Part shown: piece after piece, positions 7,218 through 17,200 of the stretch
Numbering within the stretch: position 1 is the first letter of the stretch
Layout: every line of letters begins with the position of its first letter
Source of the DNA: Muribaculaceae bacterium
GTDB lineage: Bacteria; Bacteroidota; Bacteroidia; Bacteroidales; Muribaculaceae
Assembly: GCA_017557425.1 (NCBI GenBank)
Contig: JAFYYU010000001.1
Coordinates: forward strand, 37,848-101,847
DNA length: 64,000 nt
Direction of reading: 5' to 3'
Position numbers and translations under genes: made by a program
Notes under the pieces: model-generated
What the model was told of the DNA's origin: nothing
The model's input: the letters and a program-made list of their open reading frames with translations, nothing else
Databases searched by the model: none

Positions 7218-10200
7218 AACTCAAGCAACTTATTATCGACAATATAGCGTCTATCGAGCACGCCGAAATCAACTTTGACGCCGCACCGCTGGCCGATGAG
7301 CACCTGTTTCTCATCTCTGGCGAGACGGGGTCTGGCAAGTCCACCATCATCGACTGCCTGTGCCTGGCCCTTTATGGTGACACACCGCGCCTGAATGCCG
7401 CAAAAGGTGCTGACTACACCACCAGCCGTGAGGAGGGAGCCAACGAAGACAATCTCAAAACCGATGACGTGAGACAGCTCCTGCGCCGCGGTGCCGTGAG
7501 TGCCGACGTCAGATTGACCTTTGACGACAACGACGGAACCCCTTACGTTGCCACCTGGCACGTCCACCGCTCCCGCAACAAGGCCGACGGGGCCATCCAG
7601 AAACCCGTCCGCGTCATCATGACCGACGAAGGTGTCGCCCAATCCCACCACTACACTAAAATCAAGGAAATCGATGAGTTTGTTCAAAAGGCCATCGGTC
7701 TGGACATGAACCAGTTCTTCCGCACCGTTGTGCTGGCCCAGGGCAAATTCGCCGAGTTCCTGGAGAGTGACGACAACGACAAGGCCGCCCTGCTCGAGAA
7801 GATGACAGGCACGGAGATCTATGCCCAAATCGGCAAGAAGATTTACGAGATCTGCAAAGAGAAAGAGCGTGAACGGGACCTGCTGAGAGACCAGCTCCAG
7901 AACATCACATTGCTCAGCGACGAAGAGAAAGCCAAAATCATCGATGAAATTGCCGATTTCAAGAAACAATCGGCCATTGAACAACAGCAGCACGACGGAG
8001 CCAAGAAAATGACCGAATGGCTTGGCGAAAAAGCCGATAATGAAAAGAAACTGGCCGACAAGCAAGCCATTCTCGCAGGCAAAATGAAACAGCGCGAGCA
8101 CCCGGATTACCTTGAGCAACAGACACTCATCAACGACTGGGATGCCTCTGCCGATGCCCGTCGCGAACTCCTGTCGCTGCACCAGGCACAAAGCCAAATA
8201 GAAGCGCTTGACAAGCAACGTCCCGCCTTACAGCAGGAATTCGACAGGCTATGCGCTGCCCTGCGTGCCACCGAGACCGATCTGTCGCAAAAAGAGAAAA
8301 ACCTCGATGAAATCAGGGGATTTCTACGCCAGCAGGAGCCAAACCGTGAGATGTACAATGCCATCGGCGCCATCAAGTCGGTGATGAATAACCGCCAATC
8401 GGCAAGTGACAACATAGCAGCCTATACCACTGACCTCGAACGCGAAACAGGCCGACTGCCCAAAGCAGAGGAAACCCTCAAACGGACTCTGGAGGAGAGC
8501 AAGCAACAGGAAGCCGCTGTCGAGAAATCACAGCAGGAATATGACGACCTGCGCATCGACCAGATCATCAACCGCAAGGACAACCTGTTTAATGCCAAGC
8601 AGGAGCTCAGCACCTACAAGGACAGGCTAGATGATAATGTTCAAGCCAAGCAAAAACTGGAAGAACTCAAAGGCGAACTGAGAAAGCAACAGACAGCCCT
8701 CGAGCAGGAAGAGGCTGGCATTAAAGGCAAACGCGAACTGGAGCAAAAGGCCCGTGCCGCCGTCGAGCGCCAAAAGGACTGGAACGCACTCATCAACCAA
8801 GCCCACAAAACACTGCATGAGGGCGACACATGTCCCGTGTGCGGCAACGTCATCAACACTTTGCTGGCCCCCAAGGCACAAAGTGAACTGGAACAGCTGC
8901 AGGCGGAGTTGCAGACGGCCGAACAAGCCGTCATTACAGCCGAGAGCTCCATCAAGTCCGCCCGAAATCTCACTGAACGGCTGCAACGGGAAATCCAAGA
9001 CAAAGACAACGACCTCAAGCAAAAAAACGATGAGGGAGAAAGGCAATGGCGCCACATTCAGGAATTGCTGGCAAACTGCGGCAAAAAAAGCGATGAAAAG
9101 GCCAATTCCAGCCATATCGAAGCCCTCATCAAAGACATTGATGATGACATCGAACGCCTGAACCGCACCATCAAACAAGCGCAGAACCTCAACGAGCAGA
9201 TTAAGCAGCAACGTGAGGCAAGCACCCTGAAAGTGAAGGCCCACAATCAGGCGCAGATTGACCTGAACAACATCAATGCGAGCATCAGCAAGCAGCGTGA
9301 TGCCATCCAAGCCAGCCGAGAGCAGTTCAACAAAGCGACTGCCGAGTTGGACCAATTATTCATGTTTAGCGACTGGCAAGAACGGGCAAAAAATGCCGAT
9401 TTCATCGAGAATTTAGAAAACGAGGCCAAAAACTACAAAGCCAAAGAGAGCGAAGCCCAGCAGCTCGACCACGCCATCGCTCTGATTAAGGCACACTTGC
9501 CAGCCATGGCCACCGCCAAAGCAAACATCAAGGGGTTGACCGACAACGGCCACGCCACTACTTTAATCCCCGACAACCTGAGTGACTTGTGGAATACCCT
9601 GGAGAACAAATCGCTGGAATGGAACACACGTCTTGACGCCGAGCAGAAGAATGCGCAACAGGCTCAACAGGCATTGGATTCCTGCATGGCCAGCCAGCCG
9701 CTATTGACCATAGAACGGCTGACCGCTATTGCCAGTCACAACGAGGCAGACATCACTGCCATCAAACAGGCACACCAGACGCTGGCGCAGGACATCGCCC
9801 TCATGCAGGGTGAGGTACAGGCATTGAAGACGCTCCAAGGCGAAATTATGGCTAAAAAGCCCGATTTCATCGAGGAAAATCTCGAACGTCTCGCCGACAT
9901 CATCCAGACAACCGACAAACGAATCGAAGCGCTGAATGAAGAGGTTTCAAACCGCACGGCACGCCTCAAAACCGACGAGGAGTATGCACGTCTCTCGGGC
10001 GAGAAACAGCAATTACTCGAGCAGGCCGAAGCCGTCTATAGCCAATGGGCGGAGTTCAGCAATCTGCTGGGCAGCGCCGACGGCAAAACCCTGAGAAAAA
10101 TCGCCCAGAGCTATCTGCTGGGAGAATTGTTGGGTTTGGCCAACGGCTATCTGCGACAGTTTAATGACCGCTACGAGCTGGAGACCAACCCCGGCACACT

Positions 10201-10543
10201 CACCATTCTGGTGCGTGACCTGCTGCAAGGCGACAGGACTGCGGTCACGACCCTCTCGGGCGGCGAGAGTTTCATGGTGTCGTTGGCGCTGGCGCTGGCG
10301 CTCTCCAGCATGTCTGGCAAAGTCTTTAATGTGGACACCATTTTCATTGACGAGGGTTTCGGCTCACTAAGCGCCGGCTACCTTGACAATGTGATGGAAA
10401 CACTGAACCGCCTCTACGACATGGGCGGTCGCCGGGTCGGCATCATCAGCCACGTGGAAATGCTCAAAGAGCGCATCACCACCCAAATCCAGGTGGAACG
10501 CGACCCCAAAGACAATACCGTCAGCCGCGTGAGAGTCGTCTGA
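7214..10543 (+). CDS. sbcC: Exonuclease subunit SbcC
   Basis: A 1109-residue SMC-like ATPase. Walker A GETGSGKST lies at residues 36-44. Long glutamine- and lysine-rich coiled coils flank a zinc hook, CPVC, near residue 540. The C-terminal lobe has the ABC signature TLSGGESF and Walker B TIFIDEGFGSL. It drives ATP-dependent opening and end tethering for SbcD. The reading frame extends upstream to 7010, but those codons lie inside sbcD in another frame; ATG 7214 begins the conserved N-terminal strand MKLKQLIIDN and overlaps the sbcD stop. Confidence 0.96.
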   Translation: MKLKQLIIDNIASIEHAEINFDAAPLADEHLFLISGETGSGKSTIIDCLCLALYGDTPRLNAAKGADYTTSREEGANEDNLKTDDVRQLLRRGAVSADVRLTFDDNDGTPYVATWHVHRSRNKADGAIQKPVRVIMTDEGVAQSHHYTKIKEIDEFVQKAIGLDMNQFFRTVVLAQGKFAEFLESDDNDKAALLEKMTGTEIYAQIGKKIYEICKEKERERDLLRDQLQNITLLSDEEKAKIIDEIADFKKQSAIEQQQHDGAKKMTEWLGEKADNEKKLADKQAILAGKMKQREHPDYLEQQTLINDWDASADARRELLSLHQAQSQIEALDKQRPALQQEFDRLCAALRATETDLSQKEKNLDEIRGFLRQQEPNREMYNAIGAIKSVMNNRQSASDNIAAYTTDLERETGRLPKAEETLKRTLEESKQQEAAVEKSQQEYDDLRIDQIINRKDNLFNAKQELSTYKDRLDDNVQAKQKLEELKGELRKQQTALEQEEAGIKGKRELEQKARAAVERQKDWNALINQAHKTLHEGDTCPVCGNVINTLLAPKAQSELEQLQAELQTAEQAVITAESSIKSARNLTERLQREIQDKDNDLKQKNDEGERQWRHIQELLANCGKKSDEKANSSHIEALIKDIDDDIERLNRTIKQAQNLNEQIKQQREASTLKVKAHNQAQIDLNNINASISKQRDAIQASREQFNKATAELDQLFMFSDWQERAKNADFIENLENEAKNYKAKESEAQQLDHAIALIKAHLPAMATAKANIKGLTDNGHATTLIPDNLSDLWNTLENKSLEWNTRLDAEQKNAQQAQQALDSCMASQPLLTIERLTAIASHNEADITAIKQAHQTLAQDIALMQGEVQALKTLQGEIMAKKPDFIEENLERLADIIQTTDKRIEALNEEVSNRTARLKTDEEYARLSGEKQQLLEQAEAVYSQWAEFSNLLGSADGKTLRKIAQSYLLGELLGLANGYLRQFNDRYELETNPGTLTILVRDLLQGDRTAVTTLSGGESFMVSLALALALSSMSGKVFNVDTIFIDEGFGSLSAGYLDNVMETLNRLYDMGGRRVGIISHVEMLKERITTQIQVERDPKDNTVSRVRVV

Positions 10544-10560
10544 CCTGTCAAAAAGAATCA

Positions 10561-10598
10561 GGGACGACGCCATCGAAAAGCGCCGCCCCTATTTTTTT
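10561..10598. terminator. Bidirectional terminator, sbcC / DUF4251 gene
   Basis: GGGACGACGC pairs with GCGCCGCCCC (two mismatches) across a short loop and is followed by ATTTTTTT on the plus strand. On the minus strand the stem is followed by a T-rich run. It sits between convergent genes. Confidence 0.7.
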
Positions 10599-10621
10599 AC
10601 CCAGAGTTACGTTTTGTATGT

Positions 10622-11116
10622 TTAGTTAAGGATCTCCATACCGTGAATCATACCGCTGTAGGAGATAGCGTCGCGGCCGCGGGGGTCAACGTCGATGGTC
10701 GTTTTGCCGTTCATGAAGACCTCGACGTGGAAGCGGTAATTATCATCGCCGTTATCCACCCTGAAGGTTATACGAGCCCTGTCGGACTTAGGATATTCTA
10801 CCTTATAGTCGAGTATCGCGCTCGAGAAATTCATCGCCTTATAACCGCTGGCGCCATAGCCCACATTTTGCCCGGAACCGGCATACGGCAGATAACAAGT
10901 CACCATACCGTCACGCAAAATCATCTTATGACCTTGACTGACTGGTGTCGTCGGGGCAGTCAACGGACGCATTGAACCTACCATCACAACAAACTGGCGA
11001 GATTCCAGCAACGACTTGATGGCCTCGGTTCGCTGCTCATCTACAACCTTATTGCTTGTATTGCATGCCGCCAGCATCAACATCAATATAGAAAGCAAGA
11101 ATAAAACTCTTTTCAT
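10622..11116 (-). CDS. DUF4251 family lipoprotein
   Basis: A 164-residue probable lipoprotein; the signal ends in the lipobox LAAC. The mature part fits the DUF4251 family of Bacteroidota: a helix with LLESRQFVV, then beta strands including CYLPYAGSGQNVGYG, then FNSSAIL-like and DRARITFRV strands. The function of this family is unknown. An upstream ATG at 11143 exists, but the signal peptide begins properly at MKRVLFLL. It is the last gene of the PorZ locus and is paralogous to the upstream gene at 11200. Confidence 0.8.
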   Translation of the reverse strand: MKRVLFLLSILMLMLAACNTSNKVVDEQRTEAIKSLLESRQFVVMVGSMRPLTAPTTPVSQGHKMILRDGMVTCYLPYAGSGQNVGYGASGYKAMNFSSAILDYKVEYPKSDRARITFRVDNGDDNYRFHVEVFMNGKTTIDVDPRGRDAISYSGMIHGMEILN

Positions 11117-11199
11117 AGTGCCAATCAAATTAGGGTTATTCATTAAAGAAAAATTTCTATAATTTAGACTCCAATTTCCGTCATAAGTTTAATCACGAC

Positions 11200-11700
11200 T
11201 CAAAATACCATCTCGCCTTGAAACGAAATGGCATCCCTGTCACGGGCCCACACGTCGATCAATGCTTTACCGCTCAAGAACAAATCAATCCGATAATGAA
11301 AAGTATCCTCGTCGTTGGTCACATCAAACTCGATGAGAAAACAATTACCGCTCGTCTGAACACAGGAATAATTATAGACAGGGGCCTTGAAATTCAATCC
11401 CTTGCCACCGCCGTAAGGCAAGCGGTAAGCCTCTCCCACATAGGGAAGGTAGGAATCCAACTCATCACCATTGAGCTTGAGTTCATAACCATAGCTCAGG
11501 TGCTTGGACGTCCCCCTCAAAGGCTTCATCCAGTCAACGGCAATCGTGAAATGGCGCTCATCGATCGACGCAAGCACCTGTCGAGAGATTTCGGCTTGAC
11601 GTTCAGCTTTTGCCATTCGATTACCCGTGCTGCATGCTGTGAGCAACACCATCAACAGTGCCACAGCAGTAAAAATAACCTTATTCATTTGTCTTTTCAT
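11200..11700 (-). CDS. DUF4251 family lipoprotein (second copy)
   Basis: A 166-residue lipoprotein (lipobox LLTAC near residue 23) with the same domain as its downstream neighbour: SIDERHFTIAVDWMKPL, then SYLPYVGEAYRLPYGGGKGLNF, then a C-terminal DAISFQGEM that parallels the other copy's DAISYSGMI. The two have diverged well beyond recent duplication. Its start lies three bases from the PorZ-like stop codon, so the genes are almost certainly cotranscribed. A shared surface or envelope role with PorZ is only an inference. Confidence 0.8.
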   Translation of the reverse strand: MKRQMNKVIFTAVALLMVLLTACSTGNRMAKAERQAEISRQVLASIDERHFTIAVDWMKPLRGTSKHLSYGYELKLNGDELDSYLPYVGEAYRLPYGGGKGLNFKAPVYNYSCVQTSGNCFLIEFDVTNDEDTFHYRIDLFLSGKALIDVWARDRDAISFQGEMVF

Positions 11701-11703
11701 TGA

Positions 11704-14037
11704 TTACTTGATAACAGCGATTTTGGTTACTACGGCTTCACCGCTTCCATTGGCCTGTGAACAGAGTACGAGATACACACCGCTCTTGACGGGGTTACCA
11801 TACTGGTCACAGCAGTCCCAAGTCACCATGCCTCCGGTCGATTTCATTTGTGCCAGTACATTGCCGCTTGCATCAGCAATCTTCACCAGCGAGTTATCCA
11901 TCAGTCCCATAATGGTCACATCACCGCCAAAGTCGGGACGCACAGGATTGGGATAAGCATAAATGTCGTCATAGGTGGACTCGGCAGGGCTAGAGTCACT
12001 GAAGTACTCATACAAACCATCGGGAGTAGTGACGTACACCGAGTTGCTGTTGGGATTGCAGCACACCTTGTACACCGTATTGGATGCAAGAGGGCTGTTA
12101 GTCGTGTTAAAGCGCCTGATAATCTGCGATCCGTCACTGTTGACAAGAAACAGTCCCGAAGACTGGGTGGCAATCCACTTGCGGTTAGCCCCGTCCACAG
12201 CGACATCATTGACCTGAATACCATCCATCAAACGGTCGGCCAATCCTGTGCCATCGTTACGGGGCACCTTCGGCCTGACGACCGAGAATCCGCTACCCGA
12301 GAAGGCCTGTGCAGGATTGAACATGCAGATACCCTCGCTGGTTCCCATCCACACCATGCCGTTCAGATCTTCAGTCAGGCATTTAATGTTGGTCCACGAG
12401 ACGGCCAAGCCGTCCTGGTCGAATAATCTTCTAAAAGACACCTGATCCGGACGCGACGGTATCTCACCGCCCGAATTCCAGATCACAATGGGGCTCTCAA
12501 AACTACCGTCGGTGAACAACTTGATATCGTAGTTGCTGTAGCGGGTCGAAATGAAGCGGCTGCAATATGTCGACGCATTCGGGTCGGGCTGGAAGGTTTC
12601 ATCGATGGAGGGCAGTTCCCAATCGGCGGCAGTGGTCTCGTTAGACTTTACCTTGGCTGCGGGCAGCACCATAACAGGATGAGCCTCGTTCTCATGGGGC
12701 TGCACCACCCACACGTTACCATAGCGGTCAATGCTGGTAACAGGGTGTATGGTCCACTTCTTAGCCATGGGGCTGTTGGAGAGGTCATAGGCCATCACGA
12801 TCTCATTATCCACCACCTTGAGCAAGCCAAAGAACCATGTGCCCATTAAGTAGGTATTGAGGGAACCTGGAACGAATTCCAGCCAGAATGAGCCATCTTG
12901 TGAGTTGCCTTTTAGTGGGACATCCTTAGGTGTCACGTCAACCCATTTCACCCCATCGTAGGTATTCACTGCCGTGGGTGATGCCGTGTTGCAGATGCCG
13001 TTAGCGGCGGTGGAGGAAACATACAATTTGTCCTGCTCTTGATTATAGGTCATCCAGAAGGGTGTAGCAAACGTCAGTGCGTTAGGGAGGTAGTAATTCT
13101 CTGACTCCAACAGGTGCAGGCCTCGAGAGCCAGCGGCCCACAAATCTCCGTCGCCACCAGGATTAGCGCTGCACAACTCACCGTTGTCGCAGACCTTCTG
13201 CGGATTCAGGCCATCCTCGCCGGCCTTATAGCACGCGGTGTCGGCAGGAACATTGAGCAAGATACCTCCAGATGTGCGCTGTATCACAGTAGCCTCATGT
13301 TCAAGCACTTGACTGGATGAAAATATTGCATTATCCTCTTCATCCAGCTCGATTGAGACAAGTGCCGTCGAGTCGTTGATGCTATAGAAAGTGTTGTCAT
13401 TGATGGGCCAAAAACGGCAATTACCCGACAAGTCTCCCTCCTTGAACGAAGTTAAATGCTCATAATACTTGCCAGCCTCGCCATAATAGATTTTGGACGT
13501 TGTTGACAAAAGCAGGAGTTTCCCTACCTGTGCCACCGACTTCAACGACTTATCATACAGATGCGACTCCTTGACAATCATCTTGCTGTCATCAATGACA
13601 ACATAGCCAAAGTCTGTGGCCAGATACATCAGGCCAGGAGCAAACGTGACATCGTTGATGGTTCTGCTCGAAGTCAACACGGCATCTTTAATCTCTGGCA
13701 TATTGACAACTCTTCCATCACTCAGGATGATATCGATGTTGGTGTTTTTGTACACCACAACGACATAATCCTTGTCGCAGTTGTAGTAAATATTTGAAAT
13801 GCCCATGTCACTCAAATCATTGATCTTGCTGAGTGACTCGTTTTCGCCAGTGGATTTGTCCAATCGGAACAAATGGGCTCCCGACTGGTAATACACAAAC
13901 TTATTGCTCTCGATGACAGCGGTCACCGCATCGCCAGCAAACGATGTGTGGATCATCCAGTCACCGACGGCATTCTGCGCCATGACGTTCAACGACAGTG
14001 CTATGGCTAACAGTGTTATTATCTTCTTCATGATCAT
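11704..14037 (-). CDS. porZ: PorZ-like type IX secretion surface protein
   Basis: A 777-residue exported protein (signal peptide to about MAQ, residue 21). Its architecture is that of PorZ: two seven-bladed propellers (for example GDWMIHTSFAGDAVTAVIES at the start, ending with DGLYEYF) and a C-terminal beta domain with AYPNPVRPDF, LMDNSLVKIADASGNV and VTKIAVIK. PorZ in Porphyromonas delivers anionic LPS to the PorU sortase. Of the three related genes here, this one keeps the most PorZ-like C terminus and is the best candidate orthologue. ATG 14031 is an alternative start. Confidence 0.82.
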   Translation of the reverse strand: MIMKKIITLLAIALSLNVMAQNAVGDWMIHTSFAGDAVTAVIESNKFVYYQSGAHLFRLDKSTGENESLSKINDLSDMGISNIYYNCDKDYVVVVYKNTNIDIILSDGRVVNMPEIKDAVLTSSRTINDVTFAPGLMYLATDFGYVVIDDSKMIVKESHLYDKSLKSVAQVGKLLLLSTTSKIYYGEAGKYYEHLTSFKEGDLSGNCRFWPINDNTFYSINDSTALVSIELDEEDNAIFSSSQVLEHEATVIQRTSGGILLNVPADTACYKAGEDGLNPQKVCDNGELCSANPGGDGDLWAAGSRGLHLLESENYYLPNALTFATPFWMTYNQEQDKLYVSSTAANGICNTASPTAVNTYDGVKWVDVTPKDVPLKGNSQDGSFWLEFVPGSLNTYLMGTWFFGLLKVVDNEIVMAYDLSNSPMAKKWTIHPVTSIDRYGNVWVVQPHENEAHPVMVLPAAKVKSNETTAADWELPSIDETFQPDPNASTYCSRFISTRYSNYDIKLFTDGSFESPIVIWNSGGEIPSRPDQVSFRRLFDQDGLAVSWTNIKCLTEDLNGMVWMGTSEGICMFNPAQAFSGSGFSVVRPKVPRNDGTGLADRLMDGIQVNDVAVDGANRKWIATQSSGLFLVNSDGSQIIRRFNTTNSPLASNTVYKVCCNPNSNSVYVTTPDGLYEYFSDSSPAESTYDDIYAYPNPVRPDFGGDVTIMGLMDNSLVKIADASGNVLAQMKSTGGMVTWDCCDQYGNPVKSGVYLVLCSQANGSGEAVVTKIAVIK

Positions 14038-14134
14038 GAATGTTAATCTGCTTGTAATATATTATATATAACGTAAAGACCTGTTGGAAATTGTGTGTAC
14101 TACCGAGCCACAGGCAAAAGCGGCCTCGTGACAA

Positions 14135-14602
14135 CTAATAATTGAGGGATACCCGCTTCTCTTGTGAAGACGCGGCGTCATAAGTGAACGACGCCCAACG
14201 GCTGGTCACCTGGCTCTCGTAACGGACGCGGTATTTTATGGGCCGCAGGCACTTAACGGTGACCTGGCCCTTGACAGGCTCGCCTACCATACCCCGGCGC
14301 TTCACGCCTTTCTTTTCAAGGATATTGCACTCATCGTCACGAATTGTAATCACCAAATTGATTGTCTCCTCAGCACCCAGAGTCATGCCCTGACGGCAGA
14401 TAAGCACTTTGCCGTTTCCCTCATGGCGCAAGAGCAGTTCGTCGTCATCGGCAGGCTCGTCATCACCCTCGACCGGCGAAGTGATCAACTGCACGATGTG
14501 AGTACTCGCCTGCCCTTTATCACGAGTTCCCATCAACAAGGCCACCAGTGCCATAGCGACGACAAAAGCCAGCGTGTAAAACTCGGGGGAATTCAAGTCC
14601 AT
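14135..14602 (-). CDS. Membrane-anchored protein of the acyltransferase operon
   Basis: A 155-residue protein not assigned to a family. One membrane segment lies near the N terminus (FYTLAFVVAMALVALLMG, about residues 6-23), followed by an acidic stretch GDDEPADDDE and a mostly beta domain rich in charged strands (VKRRGMVGEPVKGQVTVKC). ATG 14602 lies five bases after the SGNH gene's stop, so it is translated as the third gene of MBOAT-SGNH-this. An upstream ATG at 14638 would overlap the SGNH gene. It may be an accessory subunit of the acyl-transfer machine; no motif proves this. Confidence 0.65.
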   Translation of the reverse strand: MDLNSPEFYTLAFVVAMALVALLMGTRDKGQASTHIVQLITSPVEGDDEPADDDELLLRHEGNGKVLICRQGMTLGAEETINLVITIRDDECNILEKKGVKRRGMVGEPVKGQVTVKCLRPIKYRVRYESQVTSRWASFTYDAASSQEKRVSLNY

Positions 14603-14606
14603 ATCG

Positions 14607-15644
14607 CTACTTGAGTTTTTTGATAATCTCGCCGGCAATCAGATGGGAAGATGCGGGAGACCAGTGGGTGTCGTTGAACAAATAGACGTCTTTGACTCCT
14701 TGCTCGATATAGGGTTGCAGCACCTGCTTGGAAAACACAAAATAGTCCAGTTCAGGGGCCATCCACTGCTGCAAATCCTCATTGAGCGTCTTAGCGGGAT
14801 AGGGATTGTCAACGATGTAGTTCTGATACATGTCATACTTGTCACCAGCGACAAGCAGGATAAGGTTCACACCGCGCTGGCGGGCCGCCTCAATCACTTG
14901 GCGATAGCAATCCACAACCTGCCCGCGATGCTCGTCAGTGGCATCATAGCCCATCTTGACGTCCTCGTTGTAAAAGTATAGCATATCGGGCTGCACACCA
15001 CCAAAAACCGGGCGCGACAAGCGCGCTTTCAAGATAGGATTGGCGCCAAACAAGTGGTAAAACAGGTAATCCTTCACACGCAGCAGGGGACTTGGTGAGG
15101 GCTTGGAAGCCGGTTCCTGTTGCTCCTCTTTTTTCTCTATTCGAGGTATCGAGGTATGCTTGGTCGTAAAACTACAGTGACGTCCTACAAGATAGCGTTC
15201 CACTTCCTGGACCACCAGGTTCTTGACATTGGAGGAATCGACAAAACCCAGGTTGAGCACGTCATACGCCACCTGCATCGGGCTCGACAAAGACGGGTCG
15301 CTAGGCGTATATACTACTACCTTGCGTCCGCTCTCATGAGCAAGATAATTCACATAATCACCCTGCTTGCCAACGCCTCCGCCATGCGAGAAAGAGTCAC
15401 CGATCACGAGCACGCCACAAGTATCAAGGCGCAACAGCCTTTCATCATCCTGACTTGAGTAATACACTTCAGGAAGCAGGGCAGAACGGATGCTATCGGT
15501 GTATTCCGGTCCGCTATTGATCAATCCCAGACGCATCAAGTCACCAGAATTGTCATTGATTACCCATAGGTAAATGGCCATTCCGACGAAGAACAGCCAG
15601 ACAGGCAACACGGTGTATGATATATTGATGAGGAACTTGCGCAT
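14607..15644 (-). CDS. SGNH/AlgX-AlgJ-type acetyltransferase partner
   Basis: A 345-residue protein anchored by one N-terminal helix (about residues 8-30), with an SGNH-hydrolase fold outside the membrane. Catalytic marks are VIGDSFSHG with Ser84 and the C-terminal DTHWSP with Asp325 and His327, the signature of AlgJ/AlgX and DltD-like proteins. These accept acyl groups from an MBOAT partner and place them on polysaccharides or teichoic acids. The MBOAT gene lies 11 bases upstream, which supports that pairing. The acceptor glycan is unknown. Confidence 0.85.
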   Translation of the reverse strand: MRKFLINISYTVLPVWLFFVGMAIYLWVINDNSGDLMRLGLINSGPEYTDSIRSALLPEVYYSSQDDERLLRLDTCGVLVIGDSFSHGGGVGKQGDYVNYLAHESGRKVVVYTPSDPSLSSPMQVAYDVLNLGFVDSSNVKNLVVQEVERYLVGRHCSFTTKHTSIPRIEKKEEQQEPASKPSPSPLLRVKDYLFYHLFGANPILKARLSRPVFGGVQPDMLYFYNEDVKMGYDATDEHRGQVVDCYRQVIEAARQRGVNLILLVAGDKYDMYQNYIVDNPYPAKTLNEDLQQWMAPELDYFVFSKQVLQPYIEQGVKDVYLFNDTHWSPASSHLIAGEIIKKLK

Positions 15645-15655
15645 AACTGGAATCG

Positions 15656-17101
15656 TCAGAACTGGAAATAGATGAACGTTTGAACCTGACCGGCAAAATA
15701 GAATATCAGGAACACGAGCAGGGCATATAAAACCAACCTGGCAGGTTGCGCTGAGAAAATCCGGTAGCCGTCAATCATCAACACATGCTGTCGCTCACGT
15801 TGTATCCACTCGACCAATAACAGGGCGGCACACCACATGAGCATAGTAGCCATCTTCATGGTCAACCCATGGTAATTGAACAGTGAGGGCGAGAACAAGC
15901 TGGAAACGAAACGGGAGAAAGCAGCGAAATCCGGAGCACGGAAGAGAATCCATCCAAAATTGACCAACAAGAACGTCACCAACATGCCCGCAAATTCTTT
16001 GAACGAAGGCAGCAGGCGGCCATGGGCCACAGTGTCCTTGTACCGCTTGGATCCCAACACGATGAGCGGAATAAACAACAAGGCGTGATATAAGCCCCAC
16101 AGGACAAATGTCCAATCTGCACCATGCCACAGACCACTCAACGCAAACACGATGATGGTGTTGATCACCGTCCTGGAGCGGGAACAACGACTGCCGCCCA
16201 ACGGGAAATAGACATACTGGGTAAACCATCCCATCAACGTGATGTGCCACCGCCTCCAAAACTCGCGCACATTGCGTGAGAAATAAGGCACCTTGAAGTT
16301 CGTTGTCAGTTTTATGCCGAACAGTTTGGCACAGCCGATAGCGATATCACTATAACCCGAGAAATCGGCATAGATCTGGAATGTGAACAGCAACGAGCAC
16401 ACCAGCAGCATCAGGCCCGTTGCAGAGCCCAATCCGTTCCACGTCTGGTTCACCACCTCGGCACAACCGTCGGCGACAATGAGTTTTTTGACAAAGCCCC
16501 ACAACATCTGACGCAGGCCGTCAACTGCCTGACAATAATCAAAACGGCGGGCAGTGAGCATCTGCGGCAACAAGTTGGTGGCCCGCTCGATGGGGCCGGC
16601 AACCAATTGCGGGAAGAAACTGATGAACGAAAAAAAGGCCACCACGTTGCGTGTGGGTTCAATCCTGCGGACATACACATCAATCGAGTAGCTCAAAGCC
16701 TGAAAGGTGTAGAAACTGATGCCTACCGGCAGGATAATGTTAAGCGTGGGCCAGTCCACTGTGACACCCACCGTTGAAAGCAAAGATTGAAGGCTGCCGG
16801 CAAAGAAGTTGAAATACTTAAAAGCGGCAAGAATGCCCAAATTGAGCACAATGTTGGCAGCGCTAATTGACCGTTGCACCCGTCGCTTCCCTTCATAATG
16901 CTTGATAAGCAGGCCGCTGAAAAAACTGCTGAGCGAGGTGATGACAATAAGAATCAGGAAACGCCAATCCCACCATCCATAAAAGACATAACTCGCCACG
17001 AGGATTAGCAGATTCTGCCACCTCAACTTCTTGAAGACGAACCAGTAGAGCAAGAACACTACCGGCAAGAAGACCATGAATGTGAACGAGTTAAAAAGCA
17101 T
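15656..17101 (-). CDS. MBOAT-family O-acyltransferase (AlgI/DltB-like)
   Basis: A 481-residue polytopic membrane protein with at least ten hydrophobic segments. Family landmarks are ILPVGISFYTFQALSYSID at about 123-141, FYADFSGYSDIAIG-type sequence (IYADFSGYSDIAIG) near 243-256, FWRRWHITL near 291-299, and the catalytic His326 in LSGLWHGADW. AlgI-type MBOATs move acetyl groups across the membrane to an SGNH partner, here the next gene. Position between PorZ-like genes raises the possibility that the target is a surface lipopolysaccharide. Confidence 0.92.
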   Translation of the reverse strand: MLFNSFTFMVFLPVVFLLYWFVFKKLRWQNLLILVASYVFYGWWDWRFLILIVITSLSSFFSGLLIKHYEGKRRVQRSISAANIVLNLGILAAFKYFNFFAGSLQSLLSTVGVTVDWPTLNIILPVGISFYTFQALSYSIDVYVRRIEPTRNVVAFFSFISFFPQLVAGPIERATNLLPQMLTARRFDYCQAVDGLRQMLWGFVKKLIVADGCAEVVNQTWNGLGSATGLMLLVCSLLFTFQIYADFSGYSDIAIGCAKLFGIKLTTNFKVPYFSRNVREFWRRWHITLMGWFTQYVYFPLGGSRCSRSRTVINTIIVFALSGLWHGADWTFVLWGLYHALLFIPLIVLGSKRYKDTVAHGRLLPSFKEFAGMLVTFLLVNFGWILFRAPDFAAFSRFVSSLFSPSLFNYHGLTMKMATMLMWCAALLLVEWIQRERQHVLMIDGYRIFSAQPARLVLYALLVFLIFYFAGQVQTFIYFQF

Positions 17102-17200
17102 AAATAGCGCAACCGCTTGCGAGAGAGGGCATGCTTGAGCGGCACACCCTCTTCTTGGTCAAAATCTCTTTAGGAAAGGGTCACCCCTAACGCGTTTCTG

